64,000 nucleotides of DNA from Artocarpus heterophyllus (Eukaryota; Streptophyta; Magnoliopsida; Rosales; Moraceae): contig CM046354.1 in NCBI GenBank assembly GCA_025403435.1, forward strand, positions 42,667,779 through 42,731,778, read 5' to 3'. The translations under genes were made by a program, and so were the position numbers. The notes beneath the pieces were generated by a model. That model ran no database searches. It saw only the letters and a list, made by a program, of their open reading frames with translations, and was not told the DNA's origin. This document shows positions 35,348-48,174 of this stretch, piece by piece. Each line of letters opens with the position of its first letter. The first letter of the stretch is position 1.

Positions 35348-37337
35348 TGTTGGAAACGCGGTTCGCAGCGGAATTTTAAAAATTTTTCATCAGAGTATTT
35401 TCAAAAACACAAGTTTGACATGTTATATGTATAAATTAGATAGATCTTACTAACCTCTGTGTGCCGAAGAACCTCCACAACCTATGTAGAGAAGTAACGT
35501 TCCAGAAGAGCCTCAACCAACTGGTCTTCTTTGCTACTCTCTATCCACAACCGGAGTGAGTGTGGGCTCACACGTACAACTCTTCCACCGGTGACTCTCC
35601 TTCCAACCAATAGAGAGAACCCAAAGCTAGTGTTCGTGATTTGTGAACAAAAGCTCTCAGGGGGTTTTTAGATACTCACTAGAAGACTATCACTCTTAAT
35701 CTCTCAATTGATCTAAGTAAATCATGAGACTCACTCCCTTTATATAGCCATTGGTCCAGGGGTCAATCCTTATCAGATTAGGTCTCAAAAACTCGAAACA
35801 GAATCAAGTTCGGATCAATTTCTGATAAGATCCACGTGAAAATGCGAAATCTTATCACTCGTTGATCGTTAGGCCGAACAGGCCCCATTAGCAGGCCGAA
35901 CTTTGGAGAAAAAATCTCCGCGAATCTTTCATTTTCCACCCGAGATTCTAAAGGATAAAGTCTCAGTTTTGATTCAAATAACCCAATAGAGAAGTTATCT
36001 GATCAAAACAAACTTTATCAAGATAATCTCTAAGAAAATAAATCAATTCATAATAATTCTACAACTTTATCTTGATCTAATTTATCCAAAATTAAAACAA
36101 CCGATAAATAGACAAGAATTATCTTATCACAATAATTCAACAAGTTTATCTTGAACTAATTTCTTACAAAATTAATTCAACCGATAAACAGACATGAATT
36201 ATTCAATTCTTTCAAATTTTAAACCAATCTGATAAATTTGACATAAGTCACCAATTATTGGAAAAGCACGCCGTGTCATTACAGGACTTTGTGAGCTAGC
36301 AAAGGGGACAAAAATGGACCTATAAAATTCAAGCTCATGATAATTATGAAACCTAATATCCTAGATATACATTTCACAATTATCAACTCTAACGCTACTC
36401 CACTAAAAGCTTGGAGCTGCACTCTTGAACTTTATAGAATTACGAAGCTCGTGTAGCCAAGTCTCTATGACATATCATAGTGTATCGTATCCCCATATGA
36501 TCATCCATAATCGGCTTAAGGACAAGTTTTGTCTTACCTTTCTGATTATTTTTATCTTACGTTCCATGTCTCACCATTAGAAAACTTACCATCCAAAGAT
36601 AGTATACAATTCGGTTACACCTATGTATCCAAATGGTTGAGCGCTCCAGTTTTTCAATTACAGGACAACGCATATAAGAGGATATCATTACTCCTAAAGA
36701 GGAGCTATGGATTCCATATCTATGAATAACAAGTCTTCGCTATCAAGAGTTATGCCTCCAACGTACCGACATGTATACCAATATTGAGATGTGGGTGTCA
36801 CCCTTTGGTACATCAAAAGACACAAGTCGAGATAACGGGCCCACTATTCATCTCTGGATTAAGATACAATACAAATGATTGTCTAAAGTGAATCGATTTG
36901 CCGAGACAGAATTATTAATCCAAATCAATTCACTTTATGTCCCGATCCATCACATCGTCACCAATGACAACGTGCTAATGTTTCTATTCACGGAGTCCAA
37001 CTCCAATGGCCAAGACAAACCATCTCCCAAAAGTGATATAGACAACATAACAATCTTTACATGAATAAAGCGCCCAACTTTATTCCCTCGATTGTGGATC
37101 ATATGTTTTAGACCGTCACCTTAAGAATCGTGTCTTTCGCATAATCATCCCATCATATGCCCAATTCTTAAGGTTTAGACCGACAGTCTCAGACTACTGT
37201 TTGCTTGTCAGACATTCGACAAATATGAACGTAAAGACGACAAGATTTGGTATATATGAATGAATAAATTCTTTATTGATAAAAATGTCTCCAAAAATGT
37301 ATTACATTTTTACTCCTTAGGGCATACATGTCTAACA
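35348..37337 (-). repeat. 3' LTR of copia C2
   Basis: About 1,990 bp, TGTTGGAAACG... to ...CATGTCTAACA in plus reading. Adjacent minus-strand sequence GTGCAAGTGGGAGAT is the polypurine tract. It contains two dyads at 35866-35899 and a TATA box. Confidence 0.92.
35739..35746 (-). promoter_or_regulatory. TATA box in C2 3' LTR
   Basis: TATATAAA on the minus strand, 131 bp downstream of the start of the nearest GGCAGGCC-type dyad (35866-35877). Confidence 0.7.
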
Positions 37338-37351
37338 ATCTCCCACTTGCA

Positions 37352-40300
37352 CTAGGTGAGTAAATACAGCAAATTTCGCATCCCCATAGCTTCCACATGC
37401 CTCTCGAAGACTTTCCCAGTAAGTGTCTTCGTAAATGGATCAGCTAAATTGTCCTCTGATGAGATCTTACACACCGTGACATGCCCACCCTCAACGAAGT
37501 CCTTTATCACATGATACTTTCGATCAATATGCTTACTCTTCTTGTGAAATCTTAGTTCCTTAGCATTAGCTACCGCCGCACTGTTATCACAGTACAGCGA
37601 TAGCGCTTTATCCATACCAGGAACTACCTCAAGATCCCCAAGGAACTTGCGGAGCTACACTGCTTCTTTCGAAGCGTCACTAGCCGCCACATACTCGGCC
37701 TCCATCGTTGAATCCAAAGTGCAATCTTGCTTTGCACTTCTCCAACTGATGGCACCGCCTCCTAGAGTAAACACAAACCCCGAAGTCGATTTCCTAGAAT
37801 CCAGACAGGATTGAAAATTCGAATCTGTGTATCATAGAGGAGTTAAATCCTCACCTGAATACACAAGCATATACCCTCGAGTCCTTCTCAGGTACTTGAA
37901 AATATGCTTTACCGTAACCCAATGGTTTGGTCCTGGATCCGCCTAAAATCGACTTACAATCCCGACCGCATAGCTAATATCCGGTTGTGTGCAAAGCATG
38001 GCATACATGAGACTACCCACTGCCGAAGCATAAGGCACCTTCTTCATGTATTCTCTTTCTTCATAAGACTTTGGAGAGTCTTTCTTAGAAAGAGTAATTC
38101 CAGACCTAGATGGTTGTCCACCTTTCTTGGAATCCTGCATCACAAACCTCTTGAGAATTTTATCTATGTAGCCGGCCTGAGACAAAACTATCATTTTGTT
38201 CTTCCTATCCCTAAAGATCTGGATACCAAGAACAAAATTAGCCTCACCTTGGTCCTTCATGTCAAACTACTTGGTCAACCATAATTTGACCGATGACAAC
38301 GCCCCAACGTCATTGCCAATTAGCAGAATGTCATCAACACCGAGCAGTAGAAAAACCACTTTCCCATCCTTAATGTGTTTGTAAACACATGGTTCATCCA
38401 CGTTTTGTAAGAACCCATAAGTCTTGATCACTTGATCAAATCTTATGTTCCAAGAACGAGAAGCCTGCTTAAGTCCATAAATTGACTTTAGCAGTTTACA
38501 AACCTTACCCTCTTGACCCAGGACCTTGAACCTGTCTAGTTGTTCTATATAGATAGACTCATCAAGATAGCCATTCAGAAAAGCCGTCTTGACATCCATC
38601 TGTCAAATCTCATAGTCGAGAGCGACAACTATGGACAAGAGAATCTAGATGGACTTAAGCATGGCTACAAGCGAAAAGGTTTCCTCATAATCGATTCCTT
38701 CCTTTTGCGTATAACGCTTAGCTACCAGTCTAGCCTTAAAGGTTTCGACCTTTCCATCCACTCCTCAAATCCTCTTATAGATCCACTTACACCCTATGGG
38801 TTTTACCCCTTCGGGAAGATCCACAAGCTCCCAGACCCAATTAGTCTCCATAGACTTCATCTCTATGTTCATGGCCTCTGTCCAGAGTCTTGAATAAACA
38901 TCCTCCATAGCTTCTGCGTAAGTATAAGGATCCCTGTCAGGTTCATCCGGTTCAGTCAAGAAGACCTCCCCATTGAACATATACCTTTCAGGTTGACGTT
39001 CGATCCTCCCACTATGCCAAAGCCCCTGAGGTTGTTGTTCAGGTTTGTTTAGTTTTTCTACACCGATAGGAATGGTTTCGTTTGGAACCTCCGAAGTGAA
39101 CGGATCACCCCTTAACTCCTCAAGCACCACTTTGCTTCGAGGTTTAAAGTCATCCATGTAACTCTCCTCAAGGAAAGTCGCATTAGTTGAAACCACGACT
39201 TTATTTTCCTTTGGGTTATAAAAATAACCCCCTTTAGTCCCTTTTGGATATCCTACAAACATGCAAACTTCCAAATGTGCTTCCAACTTATTCGGATCCT
39301 TAAACAGGACATGAACCGGACATCCCCATATGTGAATATGGTTTAAGGATGTCTTCCGTCTTGTCCACAACTCGTGAGGAGTTTTAGGGACCGATTTTGA
39401 AGGCACATTGTTCAAAAGATAACATGCGGTTTGTAGTGCATATCCCCAAAAGGATAAAGGTAATGATGGATAACTCATCATGGACCTAATCATGTCCAAC
39501 AAAGTCCTATTCCTTCTCTCCGCTACGCCATTCTGTTACGGAGTGCCCAGAGCAGTCAAATGGGATAAAATCCCATTCTCTAACAAGTGTCCTAAGAACT
39601 CTTCAGAAAGGTATTCCCCACCTCGATTAGATCAAAGTGCCTTTATGGGTCTACCCAATTGCTTTTCCACTTCAGCCTGAAACTCCTTGAACTTATCATA
39701 AGTTTCACTTTTGTGGTGCATCAGGTACACATACCCATATTTTGAGTAATCGTCAATAAAAGTGACGAAGTACTCATACCCTCTATGTGCCCGGATGCTC
39801 ATCGGTCTACAAACATCACTATGCACAAGTTCTAGAATCCCTTCGGCCCTATTGTCCTTAGACCCGTATGGTCTTTTGGTCATTTTACCCTCCAAACAAG
39901 ATTCACATTGAGGTATAGATTCCACCTTTAAGTGACTTAAAGGTCCATTCCTTATCAACCTTTGAATCCTATTCAGGTTAATATGGCCAAGGCGCAAATG
40001 CCAAAGATAAGTCTTATTAGAGTGAGAAGTTTTAAGCCTTTTTGAGTCATTATTATTCATCTCAGCATTAAGCAATAAGTCCATCTTAGATTTGATAAAA
40101 TATAGATTATTTTGCATCCATCCAGAACAGATAAAAGATTTGTTTTTACGAATCACCACTTTTTCATTAAAAGATACCACGGTGGAGTCTTTAAATAAAC
40201 AAGATATAGAAATTAAATTCCTTTTAAATTCAGGAACATAAAAACAATCTCGCAAAATTAAATTCCTATAATTATCAAAGTAAAGATGGACATCTCCCAC

Positions 40301-41305
40301 TGCTTCTGCTGAGACCAAGGATCCATCGCCCATCCGAAGCGTTAAGTCTTCATGTAGCAGACTTCTCGTTTCTTTGAATCCCTGCAGAGAAACACAAACA
40401 TGATTAATTGCACCGGAATCTATGACCCAGATGTCACTGGATTCCTCAACCAAACAAGTTTCTAAATATAGAAGATCACACCTACCTCCCTTGGAAAGGA
40501 AGTCCTTGCAATGCTTCTTTATATGCCCGACCTTACCACAGAAGAAGCACATAAGCTTCTTTGGGTTCTTCTTCTTCTTCTTCTTACTCTTGGTAGCAGC
40601 AGGAATAGAAGACTTCTCGTTCTTGGCCTGTTGGTTCTTTCCATTCCTTGAGTTAGGATTGGAACTAGAAGCAGCTACCATGTTGGCCTCACTACCAGCA
40701 GGGGACTCCCTGATCAGCAGTTCAAACTCCTGTAACTGTTTCATCAGTTATGTTAAGGTCATATCCCGTCTATTACTTAAATTAAAAGTAGCTCTAAACA
40801 GAATAAATTCCTTAGACAGAGTCTCAAAGACCATAGTCATTTGAGTTTCAGCATCGATGTCGGCTCCATTGGTTTGAGCCCCAACGAGGTAACCCATGAC
40901 CAACATCATGTGCTCCTTTACCGATGTCCCCGGTCTCTGTCTACAGTTTAGGAGTTTCCAAAGCACCCCTTGCCGCTTTGTTATGGCCTGGCCTCCAAAC
41001 ATGTCCTCAAGATTATCCAAGATCTGCTTCGTAGTCTCATAATCCTGATGTTGAGCCTGCAGCACGTTGTTCATGCTAGCCATAACATAATAGTGGGCCT
41101 GATCATTAGCATCTTTCCAGCGGTCGTACGCTTGGAATTGCTCATTACTTGAGTCTCCCGTAGGCTCGGGAGGACAAGGGGTTATCAGTACATATTTCAG
41201 TTTCTCAAAGGATAGGACGATGTCCAGGTTCCGTTTCCAATCGTTATAATTCTCATCGGTTAATTGGTTTTTGTCAAGTATCGATGATAAAGCATTTTTA
41301 GACAT
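37352..41305 (-). pseudogene. Copia C2 gag-pol polyprotein
   Basis: Starts at ATG 41305 (MSKNALSSILDKNQL). Gag has DENYNDWKRNLDIVLSFEKL and a UBN2-type core (LDNLEDMFGGQ, SVKEHMMLVMGYL). A TAA near 40745 breaks it where C3 has GAA. Next come a Lys-rich linker, zinc knuckle CFFCGKVGHIKKHC, protease IDSGAINHVCVS, pre-integrase LWHLRLGHIN...CESCLEGK, and integrase (HSDVC, FIDDYSKYGYVYLM). The second catalytic Asp is Asn (SNRGGEY), preceded by a TGA. RT has LKSIYGLKQASRSWN but GVDDILLI instead of YVDD. RNase H has MEAEYVAASDASKEAV, and the protein ends ADPFTKTL...MRNLLYLLT. It cannot be active. Angela/Tork-like by resemblance. Confidence 0.92.
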
Positions 41306-43019
41306 TTTCAATCTACAATAAAGAATCATATACCAAATATAAGCAAACATATATAATAATTTAGTAAGATAACACAATCATGTAAAATCATACAAATGCA
41401 TTTATGTGTCAAAACCTTGAAAATATCACAATCTTACAACAATAATTCCCAACTCAGAATTCAACAAGCTCCTAGGGGAGTCATGCCAAATTCAATCAGG
41501 AACACGGATCCCCTCTTAATTAATATATGCCATCCAGGACCCGTATGATCCAGCATATATTAATAATCGTTTCTTTGGCCATTAATTTTATTAAAAGAGC
41601 TCCTAGGGGAGGTTAATAATAAAATTAACGTGAGTGTATAACCATCGTTTCAATATTTTATCCGTGATTTATAATCACCACCTAGGGGTGTGCAACCATA
41701 AATCATAGTAAAATACCTTATCCTTTCAGAGATCCAATCTGGTACATGATAGAAATCCCTTCCTAGGGGTCAGGACCACCATGTTCTTCCTATGGACCAA
41801 TGATGGAGGCCTTAGGTCCTCTCTCCGAAAACCTTCTCCCACTCAATCTTTTGAAATCAAGGTTTTATTTTAAAATTATGCATGAACAATTTTAATATGA
41901 GCGGCACTCCCTATTCTATATGACATGTTATCAATATACATGGAAAATCATATTATAATGCAGACAAGCAAAGCAATCAAGCAAAGCTACAAGTAAAATA
42001 ATAATAATAACCGTAATATTATGGTTCCACCTTCGAGAATAGAAAACTAAGATTACAAGAGAATAATCGAGACATTTATCGATTCTTCATCCTTGAATCC
42101 TCATGCTGTATCCTTCTTCATGTAATGCCCATCTTCATGTCTTCAAACCCGTATGAATCAAATACTTCATATTTCTGGTCATATCCAAATTTAATGTTTC
42201 TTAGAATCGTCCCAAAAATAAAATTAAAACTGCACCTAAAAATTGCACCTTCTCTGAGTACTTGGCAGCTCTCGGTCGGTAGGCCGATCTTGGTGATCGG
42301 CTTGCCGGTCATGCTTCATCGGCCTGCCGATCATACTGATCAGCCTGCCGACCCATGAAGGTTCGGCCTGCCAAACTGAAAGTTTGGCCTGCCAGCAGAG
42401 CACCCCAAGTTCTACCTCACTATCGGCCTGCCGGACCACACGTCTGGCCTGTCGATCTATGACCATCGGCCTACCGAACTGTGACGTTCGACATGCCGAT
42501 CGAGCAGTAATCCCTCATTCCAAAAAATACAATTTTAATGCAATTCATCAATTTTATTTTCAACAATTCATAAACATAAAATTAGAGACTCAAGAAATAC
42601 CTAGGTGTGCCATCATCAATCTTTAAGATCTGACTTCTCGTTTCGTCTTCTCCGAATAATCATTTAATTACAAAATTCTTACAAATTTAAAAAATTAAAT
42701 AACAATTCCTAGACGGAGATGATAGTCGGCCATCTATTTACATGAAAAAACTTAGATACATATTCTAACCTCTAAGGAACCATAACTGGTATGAATTAAT
42801 TAATTAATAAATAATGAAACAATGATTTAATCAACCAAAATTAATTAATAAACATTCACCACATAATCCATGACAACATACATATTATATAGAAACCTAG
42901 AGTGCCATCTCTTTATAAAATTCAATTCAAGCATAGGAGAGATAAAGATCACAAATTTATGCATATAACATGCTCACAAACTTGTAAATTTATGTAAAAA
43001 CCATGGCTCTGATACCAAT
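41306..43019 (-). other. Copia C2 leader with primer binding site
   Basis: About 1.7 kb between the 5' LTR and gag. The minus strand next to the LTR reads ATTGGTATCAGAGCCATGG (43001-43019), complementary to initiator tRNA-Met. The leader carries the 42276-42499 dyad array and no protein-coding frame of note. The stretch nearest gag (41400-41880) is shared with C3 and C4. Confidence 0.85.
42276..42499 (-). repeat. Phased dyad array in C2 leader (10 units)
   Basis: Units start at 42276, 42297, 42319, 42340, 42363, 42384, then after a 39-bp step 42423, 42444, 42466 and 42488. Steps are 21, 22, 21, 23, 21, 39, 21, 22, 22. Most read T[CT]GGCCTGCCGA in plus orientation. Confidence 0.92.
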
Positions 43020-44712
43020 TATTGAAAATGCAGTGCGCAGCGGAATTTTAAAAATTTTTCATTAGAGGATTTTCAAAAACACAAGTTTGACATGTTATTA
43101 TATGTATAAATTAGACAGATCTTACTAACCTCTGTGTGCCGAAGAACCTCTACAACCTATGTAGAGAAGTAACATTCCAGAAGAGCCTCAACCAACTGGT
43201 CTTCTTTGCTATTCTCTATCCACAACCGGAGTGAGTGTGGGCTCACACGTACAGCTCTTCCACCGATGACTCTCCTTCTAACCAATAGAGAGAACCCAAA
43301 GCTAGTGTTCATGATTTGTGAACAAAAGCTCTTAGAGAGTTTTCAGATACTCACTAGAAGACTATCACTCTTAATCTCTCAATTGACCTAAGTAAATCAT
43401 GAGACTCACTCCCTTTATATAGCCATTGGTGCAGGGGTCAATCCTTATCAGATTAGGTCTCAAAAACTCGAAACAGAATCAAGTTCGGATCAATATCTGA
43501 TAAGATCCACGTGTAAATGCAAAATTTTATCACTCGCTGATCGGTAGGCCAAACAGGCCCCAACGGCAGGCCGAACACGTCATTCGGCAGGCCAAACTTT
43601 GGAAAAAAAATCTCCACAAATCTTTTATTTTTCACCCGAGATTCTAAAGGATAAAATCTCAATTTTGATTGAAATAACCCAATAGAGAAGTTATCTGATC
43701 AAAACACACTTTATCAAGATAATCTCTAAGAAAATAAATCAATTCACAATAATTCTACAAGTTTATCTTGTTCTAATTTTGTCCAAAATTAAAACAACCG
43801 ATAAACAGACAAGAATTATCTGATCGCAATAATTCAACAAGTTTATCTTGAACTAATTTCTTACAAAATTAATTCAACCGATAAACAAACATGAATTATT
43901 CAATTCTTTCAAATTTTAAACCAATCTGATAAATTCGACATAAGTCACCAATTATTGGAAAACCACACCGTGTCGTTACAGGACTTTGTGAGCTAGCAAA
44001 GGGGACCAAAATGGACCTATAAAGTTCAAGCTCATGATAATGATGAAACCCAATATCCCAGATATACATTTCACAATTATCAACTCCAACGCTACTTTAC
44101 TAAAAGCTTGGAGATGCACTCTCGAACTTTATAGAATTACGAAGCTCGTGTAGCCAAGTCTCCATGACATATCATAGTGTATCGTATCCCCATATGATCA
44201 TCCATAATCGGCTTAAGGACAAGTTCTGTCTTACCTTCCCGATTATTTTTATCTTACATTCCATTGTCTCACTATTAGAAAACTTACCATCCAAAGATTA
44301 CACTATTTGGTTACACCTATGTATCCAAATGGTTGAGCGCTCCAGTTTTTCAATTACAGGACAACACATATAAGAGGATATCATTACTCCTAATGAGAAG
44401 CTATGGATTTCATATCTATGAATAACAAGTCCACGCTATCAAGAGTCATGCCTCCAACGTACCGACATGCATACCACTATTGAGATGTGGGTGTCACCCT
44501 TTGGTACATCAAAAGACACAAGTCGAGATAATAGGCCCACTATTCATCTCAGGATTAAGATACAATACAAATGATCGTCTAAAGTGAATCCATTTACCGA
44601 GACAGAATTATTAATCCAAATCAATTCACTTTATATCCCGATCCAACACATCGTCACCTATGACAACGTGCCAATGTTTCTATTCACAGAGTCTAACTCC
44701 GATGGCCAAGAC
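43020..44712 (-). repeat. 5' LTR of copia C2, truncated
   Basis: Matches 35348 to about 37017, so about 320 bp at its U3 start are missing where C3 begins. It contains dyads at 43541, 43563 and 43584, and a TATA box at 43414-43421 (minus), again 131 bp from the nearest dyad. Confidence 0.9.
43414..43421 (-). promoter_or_regulatory. TATA box in C2 5' LTR
   Basis: TATATAAA on the minus strand, within CTATATAAAGGGAGTGAG. This would start the genomic transcript of C2. Confidence 0.75.
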
Positions 44713-46126
44713 TGTTAGACATGTATACCCTAAGGAGTAAAAATGTAATACGTTTTTGGAGACATTTTTATCAATAAAGAATTTATTCATTTATATATAC
44801 CAAATCTTGTCCTCTTTATGTTCATATTTGTTGAATGTATGATAAGCAAACAGTAGTCTGAGATTGTTTGTCTAAACCTTAAGAATTGGGCATATGATGG
44901 ACTGATTATGCGGAAGACACGATTCTTAAGGTGACGTTCTAAAACATATGATCCGCAATCGAGGGAATAAAGTTGGGCACTTTATTCATGTAAAGATTGT
45001 TATGTTGTCTATATCCCTTTTGGGAGATGGTTTGTCTTGACCATCGGAGTTGGACTCCGTGAATAGAAACATTGGCGCGTTGTCATAGGTGACGACGTGT
45101 TGGATCGGGACATAAAGTGAATTGATTTGGATTAATAATTCTGTCTTGGCAAATCGATTCACTTTAGACAGTCATTTGTATTGTATCTTAATCCTGAGAT
45201 GAATAGTAGGCCCGTTGTCTCGACTTGTGTCTTTTGATGTACCAATGGGTGACTCCCACATCTCTATAGTGTTATGCATGCCGGTACGTTGGAGGCATGA
45301 CTCTTGATAGCATAGACTTGTTATTCATAGATATGGAATCCATAGCTCCTCTTTAGGAGTAATGATATCCTCTTATATGCGTTGTCCTGTAATTGGAAAA
45401 CTGGAGCGCTCAACCATTTGGATACATAGGTGTAACCGAATGGTATACTATCTTTGGATGGTAAGTTTTCTAATGGTGAGACAATGGAACGTAAGATAAA
45501 AATAATCGGGAAGGTAAGACAGAACTTGTGTGATGACCAGCCTTTTAGGGCAGTCACTTTACTTTCATTAACATCGTTTCGTAAATAGTAATCTTACTTA
45601 CTTAGTAAGAAAAATACTGTAATAAATTTTTTATTTTCTTTAAACGTTCTTTAAAACTGATGCGACCTCTGTCGCATTTCAAGTTGAGACATCGCTCAAC
45701 ACTTGTCCTTTAAATCATTTCAAATCGTTTCTTAAAACTTAATAAGAAACAATTATTAAATCATAGTTTAAAACTTTACTTTATAATTACATAAAACAGT
45801 TCGTAAACTGTGTCTTAAAACTTTGAATACTATTCATAAAACTCTGATTTTCTTAAAACTTCACAAGCACTACATTAAACAATGGAAAACATTTTCTTTG
45901 CATAGCGGAAGCAAACAGTGATGGTATCCATACCCAAATCTTCGCATCTGTCCTCCGCAGCACCCCGCTCTTCTAACGGGTCCTATTGGTCACCCATATA
46001 TTACCTGCAGCATGAAAAACTTTTAATGGGCTTTCGCTCAGTAAGTTCAAACATATTCTCACAAAATATTTAATCATGCTTTAAAAACTTTTCTCATGAA
46101 AACCTTTCTCTTGAAACATTCTTCAT

Positions 46127-46345
46127 GAACGTTTTCCATAAACATTTCTAAAAACGTTTTTCATAAACGTTTTCCATAAAACATTTCTGAAACGTTTTTC
46201 ATAAAACATTTCTTGAATGTTTATCTTAAAACGTCGTTCATAAACCATTTCTTGAAAACTTGAAAACGTTCTTCATAAACATTTATCGTAAACATTTTTT
46301 AGAATGTTTTCCATAAACATAACATATAAACATTTCATAAAAAAG
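46127..46345. repeat. AACGTTTT-type tandem repeats in solo LTR
   Basis: Degenerate units of roughly 20-27 bp built on AAACGTTTTTCATAAA or AACATTTCT, about eight in a row. AACGTT is itself palindromic. Confidence 0.65.
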
Positions 46346-46719
46346 CATTCAAGTAACATCAGAATGCATGACTCCATTTATGCTCAATTATTAACTCCAA
46401 TTATGAGCATTTTATGAACATTCTATAAACTTAAATATTCCTTTCTTTCTCCACCTTTATTCTTGTTCCTTAACTTTCCTTATCTTATAACCTTCCTTTT
46501 CCTACTTTAATTTAGTGTTCGTACCAACTCATTAATCATGAGATCATAAACATGATGCTTCCCTTGTGGAAGACTTGAGACCATCAAACATTGAGGTCTT
46601 GTACCTCACCTTTAGGAGGTCAAACTTTAATTTTACTTTCATTACCTCATAACAAAGAGGCTGGTACGACACTTTCTTTTTATCTTTACGTTACCTTCTT
46701 ATTAACTTTAGTGAGCATT

Positions 46720-47270
46720 TCAAATGCAATCACATCATATGCAATACACTTGCAATTCATAGCTTGTACTATAAAACCTATTGCATAACAAATGCAACTT
46801 ATTGCATAATAAATGCAACATAAAATGCAAACACATTTTGCTAATCATAATTTATATTCTGAAATTTATTGCATCACAAATGCAACTTATTGCATCACAA
46901 ATGCATCATATAACGCAATCACATTTTGCAAATTATAACTTTTATTCCAAAACTTATTGCACAACAATGCAATTTATTGCATAACAATGCATCATATAAC
47001 TTATAACTTAAACTATAAAACATCTTGCATTGTCATAATGCAAAACATACTTTCAATACTTTAAAAATCATAACTTAAACTTAAAAAAAAAACGTTATGC
47101 ATATCAATATGCAAATAGACTTTAAACATAACAATTGCAAATTCATTGCAAATCTTTTTCTTGAACTTTAAAACTTTTTGCTTAATAAATGCAAACATAC
47201 TTTAAAAGAAACTTGCATAATAATTGCAAACTCATTTGCAAATTATAAAAATAAGCATTTAAAAATCATT
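46720..47270. repeat. TTGCAT/ATGCAA dyad-rich array in solo LTR
   Basis: Many copies of TTGCATAACAAATGCAA and variants (TTGCATAATAAATGCAA, TTGCATAACAATGCAA), each an inverted pair TTGCAT/ATGCAA around a short A-rich spacer. The density falls off to the right. No gene is seen. Confidence 0.75.
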
Positions 47271-48125
47271 TATTTCATGCTGTAGGTGAGGTTTGAAACT
47301 TACCCAAACTATGCTCTAGCGTTCTCTATTTCGTTCCTTTCTCGTTCCTTTTCCTTTCATTGGTCGGCTTTTGTGTCCTGATCATACGACAGCCGACTCA
47401 TTAATTAACTTTCTTTATTATCAATCCACTCGATTGATAATAAAATGTAAACATTAACCATTCTTTCCTTTTAACTTCGTAACCCATCGGTTTACCTCTC
47501 ATTTATTTAAACATCCCTTTTAAATCTCTGGTCTCACATGACCGTTATGTTACTTAACGTATTACGAAACATTTTTTGTCTAATAACGTTATGCTAAATC
47601 GGAGTGTTCGACTCCGTTCTAGCCGTTTCCTTGATAATGATGATTTTACCCTTAACGGGTTTTTTGTCAACCTTGTAACGTTATAAAACTCATTCTCACA
47701 TAAAACAATGTAACAATCACTGATCATGCACTTCATAAATCTCTATGAAAGCATCTAAAACAATTTATTCTAAAACAGTTCATACTGTAGGCGAGATTTC
47801 TACTTACTTGAACTCTAAGCTAAGTAGATCCAGTTGTATCTCGCTGCATCTACAGTATGCGAAGCATCCTCTGCAGTGCTCCTCGAGCGACCATGAATAG
47901 CTAAGAATAATTTTTGGAGATCATACATTCTTGAAACGGTCATTCTGGACTCCGATACTGCTGTTTGAATCATCTCGATCCGCGTGTAGTTGGTACCAGA
48001 TGATTTTCATCTGAGTGGAATTAGCTCAAACGGAGGTCACCATTGCGTTCAGAGTGTCGAAATGAGTCAGGAGGCAGTCTCGGATCTTCGATCGGAGGTC
48101 TGGATCACAAAATCCCAATTTGGCA

Positions 48126-48174
48126 TTGACCGACCGTTGACCAGTAGTTGACCGCTGTTGACCGGCCATTGACC
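48126..48174 (+). promoter_or_regulatory. Five W-box cores at helical spacing
   Basis: TTGACC occurs at 48126, 48137, 48148, 48158 and 48169 (steps 11, 11, 10, 11), with further copies nearby on both strands. TTGAC[CT] is the core bound by plant WRKY transcription factors (established). Function in this LTR is inference. Confidence 0.6.

Larger units (their letters stand above)
35348..44712 (-). mobile_element. Ty1/copia C2, nearly complete
   Basis: A minus-strand element: 5' LTR 43020-44712 (truncated), primer site, long leader, gag-pol 41305-37352, polypurine tract, 3' LTR 35348-37337. It is the best copy of the copia family in the window, though with stops and lost catalytic residues. The right LTR lacks about 320 bp because copia C3 starts there. 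The left edge interrupts gypsy G. Confidence 0.92.

Noticed and set aside
36529..36729. 66-78 residue frames repeated in several copia LTRs (also near 45321 and 55813)
   Set aside because: They recur only because the LTR is repeated. They lack any domain, and the length changes between copies.
42276..42499. Regular repeats with spacers, superficially like a CRISPR array
   Set aside because: The repeat is only about 12 bp with 9-10 bp spacers, it is in a plant copia leader, and there are no cas genes or leader. It is a dyad array.
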